64,000 nt of DNA from Megalobrama amblycephala. Its lineage: Eukaryota > Chordata > Actinopteri > Cypriniformes > Xenocyprididae. The translations under genes and the position numbers were made by a program. The notes beneath the pieces are model-generated. The model saw nothing but the letters and a program-made list of their open reading frames with translations, was not told the DNA's origin and did no database searches. Shown one piece after another: positions 37,501-46,020 of this stretch; position 1 is the first letter of the stretch; each line of letters opens with the position of its first letter. Location of the stretch: the NCBI RefSeq assembly GCF_018812025.1, contig NC_063049.1:40227503-40291502 (forward strand), given 5' to 3'.

Positions 37501-38342
37501 CGACGGCTATTATTCAGAAATATTTTACCTGAATGTCGTGATTGACCAATCAGAATTAAGTAAATAATGTAAACAATAACAGAATTTTAATGTTTCGACG
37601 CACTGTTCCTTTAAAAGCAATAACGAGCCGTTTCATTAACTTCTATTTCAAGTAAAATAACTTAAAAAGCGGAAACAGGTCAGAATTTATTTTTATTTAT
37701 ATGCTTTAATGATACAGGATGAGTCACAGCAGGCGCGTGGACGTTCCAGCACGAGCGCAAGCACGCGCAAAGTCACATACTGGAGAAAAATGAAATTCCC
37801 GAGGAATCTACAGAGCTACTTCATCCTGCATGGACGGGTCTGAAAGAAGCGCTGATCTTGCAGCGACATGCATCCGACTGATTTACGCAGAAGCTATGAA
37901 CAGGAAGTGTCTTCAGTCTTCACTGGGACTAAACAATTCAAGAAATCGGGTCAGCCGAAAGCGACGTGTGTGCAATGGTCAGAATCACTCAAGAGACTTG
38001 TTTTAGCAATCACGGTGATGCCGCGTTCACAAACACACATAAGTTAAATGTAATGGTTTTCTATGTGACCTGAACTGCTGGACACACCCCATACAGGGCA
38101 CTTCATTACTCGAACGCGGACAACCAACAAATCATCTCACAGAACACAAACGCATGTGTTATCAAGTTATTTTATCCGTGCAAAAGAAAATATGGCTCTT
38201 GTCAACGCATACATGCATTAAATGAGCGATGTTTGATGTGAGTTGTGACTCAGACAGGAAGATCTTACCCGTTGCTCGCGCTGTCGAATTTGAGGCTGAG
38301 AGTCTCCTCTATGATCCGATTGTTGATTTCCAACAAAATCAT
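22185..38342 (-). CDS. arpc2: Arp2/3 complex subunit 2 (p34-Arc)
   Basis: Core subunit of the seven-protein Arp2/3 complex, which nucleates branched actin filaments; p34 and p20 form its structural centre and contact the mother filament. Coding exons, 5' to 3' on the reverse strand: 38342-38269, 35722-35688, 35499-35387, 31241-31196, 31108-30922, 30026-29933, 28485-28359, 26162-26062, 25089-24989, 22206-22185. They total 900 nt, or 299 aa plus stop (human ARPC2 has 300), all GT-AG and in phase. The start [19 protein letters not shown] matches the known N-terminus. [39 protein letters not shown] and [18 protein letters not shown] follow. The last exon is tiny and supplies GKTFSR, where human has GKTFSSR. 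Introns are full of mobile elements. It converges on the keratin gene and diverges from the chemokine receptor. Confidence 0.97.
22389..23215 (+). repeat. ~112-bp tandem satellite, about 8 units, in arpc2 intron 9
   Basis: CATTCTACTAACTACAAGTA-type landmarks occur at ~22,417, 22,513, 22,607, 22,722, 22,842, 22,950, 23,066 and 23,182. Units share the motifs of the keratin-intron array, and the array opens with the same lead (CACTTTATTTCGATAGTCCA). It is in the same forward-strand orientation as that array, so antisense with respect to arpc2. Confidence 0.92.
23225..23400. mobile_element. TTAACATTAGTT-family repeat
   Basis: TATGTTAACATTAGTTCATT, TAATAAATGCTGTGATGAA and TCATTGTTAGTTC match in part the copy at 27,166-27,400. 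In arpc2 intron 9. Confidence 0.5.
23401..24985. other. Rest of arpc2 intron 9, nothing further recognised
   Basis: AT-rich intron DNA with scattered homopolymer runs and a short purine-rich stretch (GAATGAAGAGAATGAAATC near 24,000). No additional exon. Confidence 0.4.
26266..27070. mobile_element. Giant Tc1-derived palindrome in arpc2 intron 7
   Basis: Two arms of ~395 bp (26,266-26,662 and 26,674-27,070) are near-perfect inverted repeats with a loop of about ten bases. GGTCGCTGTTTGGATTTTAA at the left end is mirrored at the right end, and CTCTTGCATTGTCAATACAA is mirrored near the centre. Each arm encodes a Tc1 transposase remnant ([14 protein letters not shown], the block around the last acidic residue), so the hairpin formed from two head-to-head transposon ends. 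It lies between arpc2 exons 7 and 8. Confidence 0.9.
27166..27400. mobile_element. TTAACATTAGTT-family MITE in arpc2 intron 7
   Basis: Begins CACTTTGTTGGTTAATATTT and ends GTTAACTAATGTAGTGTTAC, with TTAGTTAATGCACTGCAAAC inside. Ends are imperfect inverted repeats. Confidence 0.6.
29397..29467. repeat. (TA)n microsatellite in arpc2 intron 6
   Basis: About 35 uninterrupted TA dinucleotides; likely length-polymorphic and cruciform-prone. Confidence 0.97.
30250..30510. mobile_element. Palindromic GGGATAGTTCACCC-family MITE in arpc2 intron 5
   Basis: The left arm (TTAAAGGGATAGTTCACCC, then TGAGTTTCTTTCTTCTGTTG) is mirrored by the right arm (CAACAGAAGAAAGAAACTCA, then TTTTTGGGTGAACTATC). Arms are ~115 bp with a short loop near 30,370. 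Confidence 0.85.
31480..31556 (+). mobile_element. 3' tail of a LINE-type retroelement
   Basis: TACAGCACTTTGGTCAGCAT and TGTGCTTTATAAATAAAGAT are followed by (TTGA)n. This is the layout of truncated fish LINE 3' ends with a microsatellite tail. Located in arpc2 intron 3. Confidence 0.65.
31733..32042. mobile_element. MITE with GGAAGCTTGTTTC ends
   Basis: GTGGAAGCTTGTTTCTGCCA at the left pairs with TGGCGGAAACAAGCTTCCAT at the right. The interior is alternating TTGCGAGTTTA / ATCTCACAATTGTGAG-like foldback sequence. Confidence 0.75.
32843..34590. mobile_element. Element with GCCTGTTTCACAC ends and a nested insertion
   Basis: AGGCCTGTTTCACACGTAAG at 32,843 is mirrored by ACAAGTGTGAAACAGGCG ending at ~34,590. 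A second element (33,188-33,999) lies inside. It sits in arpc2 intron 3. Confidence 0.55.
33188..33999. mobile_element. MITE with TTTAAAGTCCCCC ends
   Basis: TTTAAAGTCCCCCGG at the left and ACAGGGGGACTTTAA at the right form terminal inverted repeats. The ~810-bp interior has no transposase. TTAA-type flanks suggest the target site. Confidence 0.75.
34836..35288. mobile_element. MITE with ACACTACCGTTCAAAAGTTT ends in arpc2 intron 3
   Basis: Left end TACACTACCGTTCAAAAGTT; right end CAAACTTTTGAACAGTAGTG. Internal landmarks ATCAGAATGATTTCTGAAGG and GATCATGTGACACTGAAGAC are characteristic of this abundant fish family. Confidence 0.85.
35920..36650. mobile_element. Dispersed repeat in arpc2 intron 1 shared with the receptor duplicons
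   Basis: ATTTGAAATCACCAATGAAA, AAACGCTCAAATCATGACAA and GCGCATGTGCAGTC also occur in order near 49,150-49,270 and 59,830-59,940. The downstream GCGTCCCAAATGACGCACTA resembles the GTGTCCGAAATCACATGCTT motif there. Confidence 0.6.
36655..37255 (+). mobile_element. Third, diverged copy of a repeat found in both receptor duplicons
   Basis: GACACTTACACGTTTTATCA, TTTTGAAGCCTAAATAAAGT, GGCTATAAACGGACTACA and ATGGAACCAGAAGTCCTAAA align in order with 45,385-46,020 and 56,205-57,110. It is much more diverged than those two are from each other. Confidence 0.6.
37720..37960. promoter_or_regulatory. CG-rich block in arpc2 intron 1, possible regulatory DNA
   Basis: It has a noticeably higher CG dinucleotide density (CAGGCGCGTGGACGTTCCAG, GAGCGCAAGCACGCGCAAAG) than neighbouring intron DNA, and no repeat structure that I recognise. 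Intronic position ~400-600 bp from exon 1. Function is inference only. Confidence 0.25.
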
Positions 38343-38530
38343 GATGATTTAAATGAATGTTTAATGGCTATGTGGAATTAAAAATATAAGATCAAATGTT
38401 GCTTTTCTACAATCCTACTACAATCGTTTTGGTTTTCCTGCTCCTAGACTTCTGGCCGCTTCCGCATTGACTCGAAAGACCCGCGAGCTGCCCGCGTCAC
38501 TGCCTGTTCGTTTGTGCTAGTCAAAACACT
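38343..38530 (-). promoter_or_regulatory. Probable arpc2 promoter and 5' UTR
   Basis: Directly upstream of the ATG the sequence is CG-richer than its surroundings, with several CG dinucleotides at 38,455-38,510 (CTTCCGCATTGACTCGAAAG, CCCGCGAGCTGCCCGCG). There is no convincing TATA box, which fits a housekeeping CpG-type promoter. The exact start cannot be placed. Confidence 0.4.
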
Positions 38531-39051
38531 GAAACTAAATAAGGAGTTTTTAAAACATTGCACTCACAAAGAGGGATTTCTACTTCTTTATTCATTCTTT
38601 CTGAAATATTTTAGATATATTATAGGATTTACATTTACTAGTTTATTGAAATGCACGTTTTGGTGCATTCTCTGATGTTTCCAGGTTTTGAGTGTGCATT
38701 GATAGGCCGAATAGCCTACTTTAGCTATACTGTCCAGTTACTGAAAAACTAATCGCATTCAAGAAAACTGAAAATGAAATATCTTTCGCAACAACATGTC
38801 TAAAATTATATCTTTTATACCTGAGGAAAATTTAAAAATTTAGGAGAGTGTTGTGATTATGTAGTGAGATTGTTTAGTCATTTAGTCTTTTGAGAAATAA
38901 TGTATTTTGCCCTATGGGGTCTTTAGCACTATTATAACACTGATAAAGTGTATAGTAGGTAATGAAGTTTGTATTTGTTATAAAGTTGAAAAGTTGAATA
39001 AGCATAAAACAAACAGTTCAGTTGTATTGACTCAATTTGAGTGATATTTAT

Positions 39052-40276
39052 GGGTAGCACTTTACAATACAGGTGCACTAATATGCATTAATTCATGCTT
39101 AACTAATGCATAGATAATCAATCATAATCAATTGCGTCATACCCGCGTTACCCTCGGTTTCTGGTTTTATTTTGTTGAAACCATGGAAACACCAAAGACG
39201 CTTTAATATATTACATGTTTTAATAGACAATGGAATGTTACTGTTTTGATATATTTATAGACAGAAAACTAAGTATTGTTATATAGCTCAACACGTTTAG
39301 TCTTATATTGTTTAAAACTAATTACTAATGCTTTACCATGCCTCAGAGAAAAACACTATTTTGTCAAGTAGCTAACATAGCATAATCAGATCATGCAGCT
39401 TTATTTTTAGTAACAGTAATACAGCATTTTCTCCATCATACAATACATTTTAAAATTAATTTCATGCCATTTATCAACACAAGCCATCCAGCTTTTAATA
39501 TGATATCCTAAAATCCATCTATCTTACTGCAGTGTGCAACAGTGTCTCACAGCAGCGGCCGAGAGAACGCACAGAGTAACGTTATAACATCATTTTCAAC
39601 ACTCTTAAATGTCTCTAATATGATAAACAGAGCTGCTTTATCTCATACTCATGACCGGAAAAGTGGAAGCAGCGCCGGCGACTGTGACATAATAAAAGTT
39701 CTGCTGCTCATGGCGTGTGTTGTGCAATTGCTCCAGCTCCTCGTTCAGCTCCCACAGCACTCGGTCCTGCTCTGCTTCATACTACAGTAACGTTAAAAAT
39801 CGCATCCATGAACGTGATTTCTTCCTGAGTCCTATCCTGATTGTTTCCACCGGCTGTGAGGTGAAGACCACATGTCCCAAGATTCCGCGCTCAAACTTGC
39901 CGTTATCAAGCTACGCCTTTGTTTTGAATAGGCCTCTAGTGACCTCTAGCGGGCAGAAATCTTACATATTGCACCTTTAAAGCAGACAGCTGGAAGTTGA
40001 AGTACATGGCTTCAAACCATTGTGGTAATTAACACATTAACTTAGACTATTAGTTAATAAAATGTGTTAAGGAATTAATACATTATGACACATTTAATTA
40101 ATAACAATTCATAAATTACGTAATTTATTAATCATACAGACAGTTGCTGATGCAGTAATCATTACTTAATGGTTTAGTTCTTCATGAGTCATACATTAAC
40201 GCATGATTATCTGTGCATTAGTTAAGCATAAATTAATGCATATTAGTGTAAATTAATGCATATTGTAAAGTGGGTA
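39052..40276. mobile_element. Element with GGGTAGCACTTTACAAT ends, interrupted by another element
   Basis: GGGTAGCACTTTACAATAC with ATGCATTAATTCATGCTTAA at 39,052-39,115 is mirrored by TTAAGCATAAATTAATGCAT and TATTGTAAAGTGGGTAACC at 40,220-40,276. The 39,125-39,981 block between them has its own ends (CAATTGCGTCATACCCGCGT; CTTACATATTGCACCTTTAA). It lies in the arpc2-cxcr spacer. Confidence 0.6.
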
Positions 40277-40364
40277 ACCATTTATGTTTAGATATTTTCA
40301 GCAAGTTAAGGCAGTGTGTTAGTAAAAAATATTTTGTGTGTGTATGTGTGTATTTTGTGTCCTT

Positions 40365-40566
40365 CACTCTTAAAAATAATGGTTCTTTGTTGCCATCGAT
40401 GGTTCCATGAAGGAACTTTAACAACTTTAGAATTATTCCATTGGACAAAAGGTTATTTAAAGTTGAAAAGAGTTCCTCTGATTACCCCCTGGTTCTTTGT
40501 GGAACCCAAAATGGTTCTTCTATGGTATGTGTAAACACCTTTTTGGAACCCTAATTTTTAAGAGTG
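40365..40566. mobile_element. MITE with CACTCTTAAAAAT ends
   Basis: CACTCTTAAAAATAATGGTT at the left and CTAATTTTTAAGAGTG at the right are terminal inverted repeats. GGTTCTTTG and GGAACC blocks fill the interior. A related degraded copy is at 17,346. Confidence 0.85.
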
Positions 40567-41650
40567 TTAACTAGATTACCAGATTCCATTCCTGTGTCTA
40601 ACGGAAAAATACCAAAATGAGGGTTTGGAATAACATAAGGGTAAGTAAATAATTACAAAATTATCATTTTTGAGTGAACTGTTAATTTAAGAATTATGAT
40701 CTTACCTATTCTATCTATTCCCATTTTTAAAAAAAACTATTTATTTGGCTCACTGGAATTTATGGGTGGCACTGCAGAGATCTTTATTTTTAATTGGCAA
40801 GTAGCATAAACATGCATCAGCTCGGAGAATCTTTGATGAAAGTGATTACAGCCTGAGGCTGAGTTTGTGGGGAAGAATTTTCACCTCTTTCTTTTTGTTG
40901 GCATTTACACAGACTGAGAATCTGAGAAGGACACTCTTTTTCCATTCTCTGTCTATGAAATGTTTGTACTTCCGTGGAATGAAATGGGGTTTACAATTGT
41001 AGACACGTGTACCACGTTTCTCTATTTACAGGTTAGACATTTACAGTTTACAAAGATATTTGGTCTTTCAACATAAAATATATAAATTGGACTTGGAAGA
41101 ATCAGATGAGAAATGTTTGCGTTCATATTGTAATCTCTGATGTTTGATTGTACACAATTTTTTGATATTAAAAATACTTCATTTGAGATTTTCTTCCCCT
41201 ATATGGGTTATCTTGTGCTTACCATATTTGAATATGAATGCTTTATATCTCATCTTGCATTCCTCACCTTCTTATTCTTCACAGAGAGACGTGTTTCTTC
41301 CTGTCCTGAACACAACAGAAAGGGGTCTTTGTCAAAAGGGGCTGGACCAGATTCAAGCTGCTTTAAATTTCACAAAGTCGTAATTTAAGCTCATGAATTA
41401 TTGTACTTGACCATCTTGTAGACAATAAGGTAAATCTAAGCAGAATTCTAACACTTATTTTAGAATAACTTTGCATTTTATTACATTCATATATTCAAGT
41501 TTGGGGGAATATGTATGAATATATATATATATATACACACACACACAAACACACATATATTTAAAATAATACATATATATTAATCACTGTCATGATTTTG
41601 TAACTATTTTAATGTAATTTAAGTAATGATATTATGTAATAATTCTTGTT
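40567..41650. other. Spacer between arpc2 and the chemokine receptor, nothing recognised
   Basis: AT-rich DNA with a partial GTAAGTAAATAATTACAAAA-type repeat end at its left. The short open frames near 41,140-41,390 have no domain or splice context. Confidence 0.4.
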
Positions 41651-41654
41651 AAAT

Positions 41655-42052
41655 GACTTATTGTAATTCCTCCAGTTCTACTCGCACCGTCCCGAGCAGG
41701 ATTCGAACCGGCATCACCGGAATGGGATGCGGTCGCACTAACAAGGACACTAAATACTGAAGCCTCTAGCATGCTAGTGTGCCTCTTGAGGCCAGGGGAT
41801 TGATGTTTGTTCACACAGCACTTACTAGCTAGCCTCAGTTACACTCACTGCCTAAACCTCTCTCCCATTGGGGTCACGGCACCAATGTAACCCCTCCGAT
41901 TCTACTAGCACCGCCCAAAGCGGGATTTGAACCAGCATGACTGGCATGGGATGCAGACGCACTAAAAGGACGCTAAATACCACAGCCTCTTGAGACCAGA
42001 GGAGTGAGGTTTACTCACACAGCTCTTACTAGCTAGCCTCCATTACACCTCA

Positions 42053-42054
<2 letters not shown>
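41655..42054 (-). mobile_element. Two tandem copies of a tRNA-derived SINE
   Basis: Both copies contain, on the reverse strand, a tRNA-like B-box region. GGTTCGAATCC is exact in copy 1 at ~41,699-41,709, and copy 2 has a variant (GGTTCAAATCC) near 41,924. Each is followed by the same body (CACACAGCACTTACTAGCTA on the forward strand near 41,815, and again near 42,018). Each unit is ~190-225 bp, in the same orientation. The right copy abuts a (TA)n tract. Confidence 0.75.

Positions 42055-42098
<44 letters not shown>
42053..42098. repeat. (TA)n microsatellite
   Basis: Long uninterrupted TA run immediately right of the second SINE copy. Confidence 0.95.
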
Positions 42099-42099
<1 letters not shown>

Positions 42100-42100
<1 letters not shown>

Positions 42101-43200
42101 ATATTTTATTTACACCCTAAAGGATTGTTTTTACAAAAAACAATTCCCATACATACACCACATCAATATTCATAAATGAAGTTCTAAATATGTAGATATT
42201 TTTTCTCAAATATCCAGTATATTTACAAATTTTTTTTGTGGTTACTTTTTCTAAATGGCTCATGCGTTTTAAAATAGCTCATCAAATGAAACTGGTTGCT
42301 CCTCATGTTAGCAACACAATGTTTTCGGTATCTTTGGGACAAACTCAGTGGGACAAAGTTGCGCAATTTCCTTGAGTGCATCTCTTCACATGTGACACGT
42401 CTTTCCTCCGATGTTGAAAAATCACTTCCATATTACCTAAAATAGGGTTTTCTACATGAAGTTTATAGTTCTTTGTTCAGATGAGTTTAAATCCTTGTCA
42501 TTTTAAATAACATTCCAGTAATTAATTTAAAATTCAAAAATTATATACTCAACTTTTTACAGTTTTTTACAGTCACAAAATATGTAATGACTAATAAAAT
42601 TATTAATTAGTTTATATCTATGTTTGATTTCTTATTTAGATTTACTGAAATTAAATTAAATTCATTTATGTTCATCAGTTTGTTTGTTTTGCAATGCACA
42701 CGCATCACAGAATATATTTTATTTCTGTCATTTAAATGTAGAAACCTGTTAATATTCCCATTAATATTCACAAACAAATTAATGATTTGAAACTGAGTTT
42801 CAGAATTCCTATTAAATGACCTCATGACTTTGTATCATAAATATGTTGATGATTTTGGTCCACATGATACTTAGTTTCACTTTTGGTGTTTTGATCATGT
42901 TTATGTCCACGAGTGAGGATCTTGTGACCATTCAAATGTTTCAAATTCCCCAACCAAACATCTCTGATCTTCTGCTTTCTTGTAGCCGCTTAAAAGCAAC
43001 ATCACCCAACATCCTAGTCTTCTGCATCCCTTTCAGTTATTGAAGACAGAAATGTAAGTATCCGCTTGTCTCCTGTGAAAAGACTATTTCAGATATGTCA
43101 TGAGAAGTTTTTGAGAAATAAAATTTGAGCATCTTAGTTGAGATGGTACACTTTAGGTAACTTTTAGGACTTAGGCAAACAGGATATATCAACATCCCTT
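42100..43200. other. Upstream region of the chemokine receptor
   Basis: AT-rich DNA without recognisable repeats or exons. It probably contains regulatory sequence for the receptor; no specific site is claimed. Confidence 0.35.
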
Positions 43201-43207
43201 CAAAGAG

Positions 43208-43213
43208 TATAAA
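43208..43213 (+). promoter_or_regulatory. TATA box of the chemokine receptor gene
   Basis: GAGTATAAAGGAACC places TATAAA 76 bases upstream of the first-exon ATG, leaving ~45-50 bases of 5' UTR if transcription starts ~30 bp downstream. It lies outside (left of) the duplicated segment, so the second copy lacks it. Confidence 0.65.
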
Positions 43214-43288
43214 GGAACCTTCAGCGCAAAAGTCTAACGTTTCATCCTGTCGATTCTCATATAGCACTAGACCAAAAACAAAGTTACG

Positions 43289-44990
43289 ATGAATGGTAAG
43301 TCCAATATCTTCATTTTATCATTAATTTAGAAGTCAATCATTTGAAAATGTGATTATCAAAAGCTTTTAAGTAGTTGACACATCAAATTTATTAAAAACT
43401 CATGTCCATCATGATTTTGAGTTAAAATTGGCCTAAAAAGCAAATAGTCTAATAGTAATATTTTCAATAGTTTGAGATAGCATGTCACATTGCGGGAAAA
43501 CTTGTTAATATCAACTACCCATTTGTTAAATCCTCCCTAAAAATCTCAATTAATTGATTAATTGTATTTTTTGTTCATTTATTTGTTTGGTAGTTTGTTT
43601 GTTCTTGTGTCTTTTTTTCTATTTGAGTTTTTTTAGACCTAAGAAATTAAAAAAAAAAAAATTGCAAATTTCATTAATAAAAACTGGTGAATTTTTTTTT
43701 TATGAATGTATGAAAAATTGTAAAAAATATAAGTTTTTTTCTTAAAGGATTAAACAGGGGAACTAACCCTTTAAGCTACTAAACTATATTTCTTGCCAAA
43801 AAAAATGTTAATTTTGAAATTATTAATAATAAATATCACTATTATTACTACATATTGCTTTAATAATTTCTATTTGTTTTTCTACAGATTCAAACACCTC
43901 TCATTATATGGAGACTATCAGTGAGTTCAGTGAATTCTACAGTGAACTCTACGATGAGTTAAACTATACAGAATACCAGAATGACACTGTCTTTGTTCTG
44001 GATGAGAAGACGCTGCTCTGCTCCTCCATCGCTATGGGGAAAGCCATCAACATTTCATTCTGTGTCTTCTACATGCTCATCTTTCTGATGGCTGTTCCTG
44101 GGAATCTGATCGTCGGCTGGGTCATCGGCTCCAACAGACGCTCGCTTTCTGCTTCGGATATTTACCTATTCAACCTGATGCTGGCCGACACATTACTGGC
44201 TCTTATTCTGCCCTTTTCTGCGATTTCCGTGATCCACGGTTGGGTGTTTGGTGATGTTTTATGCAAGTTGGTTAGCCTGGTGAAGGAAGTGAACTTCTAC
44301 ACCAGCATCTTGTTTTTGGTGTGCATCAGCGTGGATCGCTACTTGGTCATCGTACGGGCTATGGAGTCCAGGAAGGCTCAGAGGTTACTGTGCAGCTGGG
44401 TTGTCTGTGGATTGGTGTGGTTTTTGGGAAGTGTGCTGTCCTTGCCATCATTCTACAACGAGGCATTTCACAACGAATTTTCTAATCAGACTATTTGTGC
44501 AGAGCGCTTCGAGACGGATCATGCTGATGAGTGGCGACTGGCCACACGTATCATGAGGCATCTGCTTGGTTTCCTTCTCCCTCTGTTGGTCATGTTGATC
44601 TGTTACAGCGTGACGGTGGTGCGGCTCTTGCGTACACGCGGTTTCCAGAAGCACAGAGCCATGAAGGTGATAGTAGCTGTGGTCATGGCTTTTCTTCTGT
44701 GCTGGACCCCCTTCCATGTTTCTACGATAGTTGACACCCTCCTCAGGGCCAAAGTGGTTCAATTCAGCTGTTTGACACGGACATCGGTGGACATCGCTAT
44801 GTTCGCAACACAAAACCTTGGCCTTCTGCATTGCTGTGTGAACCCGGTGCTGTACGCCTTTGTGGGAGAGAAGTTCAGAAGAAGGTTTCTGCAAATGCTC
44901 TATAGAAAAGGAGTTCTGGATCGGTTCTCCGTCTCCAGATCTAGTAGGTCCTCTTCTCTGACCTCAGAAGTCACTTCCAGCTTCCTGTGA
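43289..44990 (+). CDS. cxcr1/cxcr2: CXC chemokine receptor, CXCR1/CXCR2 type
   Basis: Seven-transmembrane G-protein-coupled receptor of leukocytes that binds CXCL8-type chemokines to guide neutrophils. Proposed exons: 43289-43295 (ATGAATG, then GTAAGT) and 43888-44990 (after TTTTTCTACAG). The join reads MNDSNTSHYMET and gives 369 aa; without exon 1, a start at 43,908 gives 360 aa. The N-terminus is acidic and tyrosine-rich (YSELYDELNYTEYQ), with N-glycosylation sites at ~5, 28 and 34. Cys~47 and Cys~297 are positioned for the chemokine-receptor disulfide, Cys~128 and Cys~206 for the conserved one. LVKEVNFYTSILFLVCISVD precedes DRY (~152-154), CWTP lies in TM6, and NPVLY (~321-325) is followed by AFVGEKFRRRFL. 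The C-tail is Ser/Thr-rich for phosphorylation. Resemblance is strongest to CXCR1/CXCR2, and the arpc2 neighbour agrees. Which paralogue is not decided. The copy 5' part in unit 2 is broken. Confidence 0.93.
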
Positions 44991-45090
44991 GCTATACTGC
45001 CTAGCAATGGACATCACTGTATGTGGATTGCAAGACACTTAGTGCACCTTTCTTTGTTTGCTTGAAATACAACAACACTTTGTTGTAGGG

Positions 45091-45270
45091 CAGGGGTGTC
45101 CAATTATGTTCCTGAGGGCCACTGTCGGGCAGCCCTAATTCAAAACATCTGAACCACATAATCAAGGTCTTCAGGATTACTAGAAATTTCCAGGCAGTTT
45201 TTTGTTGGAACTAAACTCTAATAAACTCTGCAGGAAAGTTGCCCTCCAGGAGCAGGATTGGAAACCCCTT
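45091..45270. mobile_element. CAGGGGTGTCCAA-family MITE just downstream of the receptor
   Basis: GGCAGGGGTGTCCAATTATG and CCTCCAGGAGCAGGATTGGA are the two inverted ends; TCTGCAGGAAAGTTGCCCTC is a family landmark. It also contains an AATAAA (45,220-45,225) that could serve as the receptor poly(A) signal. The same copy is present in unit 2 (55,908-56,087), so it predates the duplication. Confidence 0.7.
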
Positions 45271-46020
45271 TTCTAGATGCTAATTAGCTAATTACATGAT
45301 GCGTTGGCTCCCTCTATTGGACAGAAAGAGCGAAATCCATGATAGGGTGAGAAGAAAATGTGTGCTGCAGTGGTGACATATTTTTGTTGGGCAACTTGGA
45401 TGCTAGCATCGGCAAAAACCCAATAGGATTTTTCCATTGGGCTGTTTACAGAAAATAAGCTCTGTGATCAACAAAAATATGATTCTTACACGTTTTGTAC
45501 ATCATGATAATCTTCACAAATTAGCTCAGCTGTTATGAATTTTGAAGCCTAAATACAATCAGCAGAAGTAAAAAGCTAAAGTTAGGCTATAAATGAACTA
45601 CACTATGTTCACATGACTTCAACGCCACCAACATTCAGTTTCCGGCAACTCTTTAAAGTTTCTTCGAAAGTTTGAATTAGAATAGTTTGTGAGAACTATA
45701 AACACAATGAAGCTGTGAAAGTAGACTAGTGAGTTGACGAGTTTTCATGTCAGGCATGATGATATTTAATATCCCCGACAATCTCTACAGTCCCATTGAG
45801 CCACTTGTTAGCAACCGCCTTTTTCAAGACAAGTAAAGGCTTTAAAAAAATCACAAGTTGACTGATTTTAGGTCATAGAGTAAAACATGAAAATATCTTG
45901 AGCTTGTGTTTATTTCAGACCTTATTTCAGGCTTTTAACCAAAAACACATAAAAAAAGAACATTGACTTTGGGTCAATGGAACCAGAAGTGCTAAAATGC
46001 AACTCATTTCCACGTTTTGG

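Noticed and set aside
41655..42054. Possible tRNA gene from the GGTTCGAATCC motif
   Set aside because: It lacks a convincing acceptor stem and the region occurs twice with a longer non-tRNA body, so a tRNA-derived SINE fits better.
44448..44894. 148-residue reverse open frame inside the chemokine receptor
   Set aside because: Antisense shadow of the receptor exon; no independent start context or domain.
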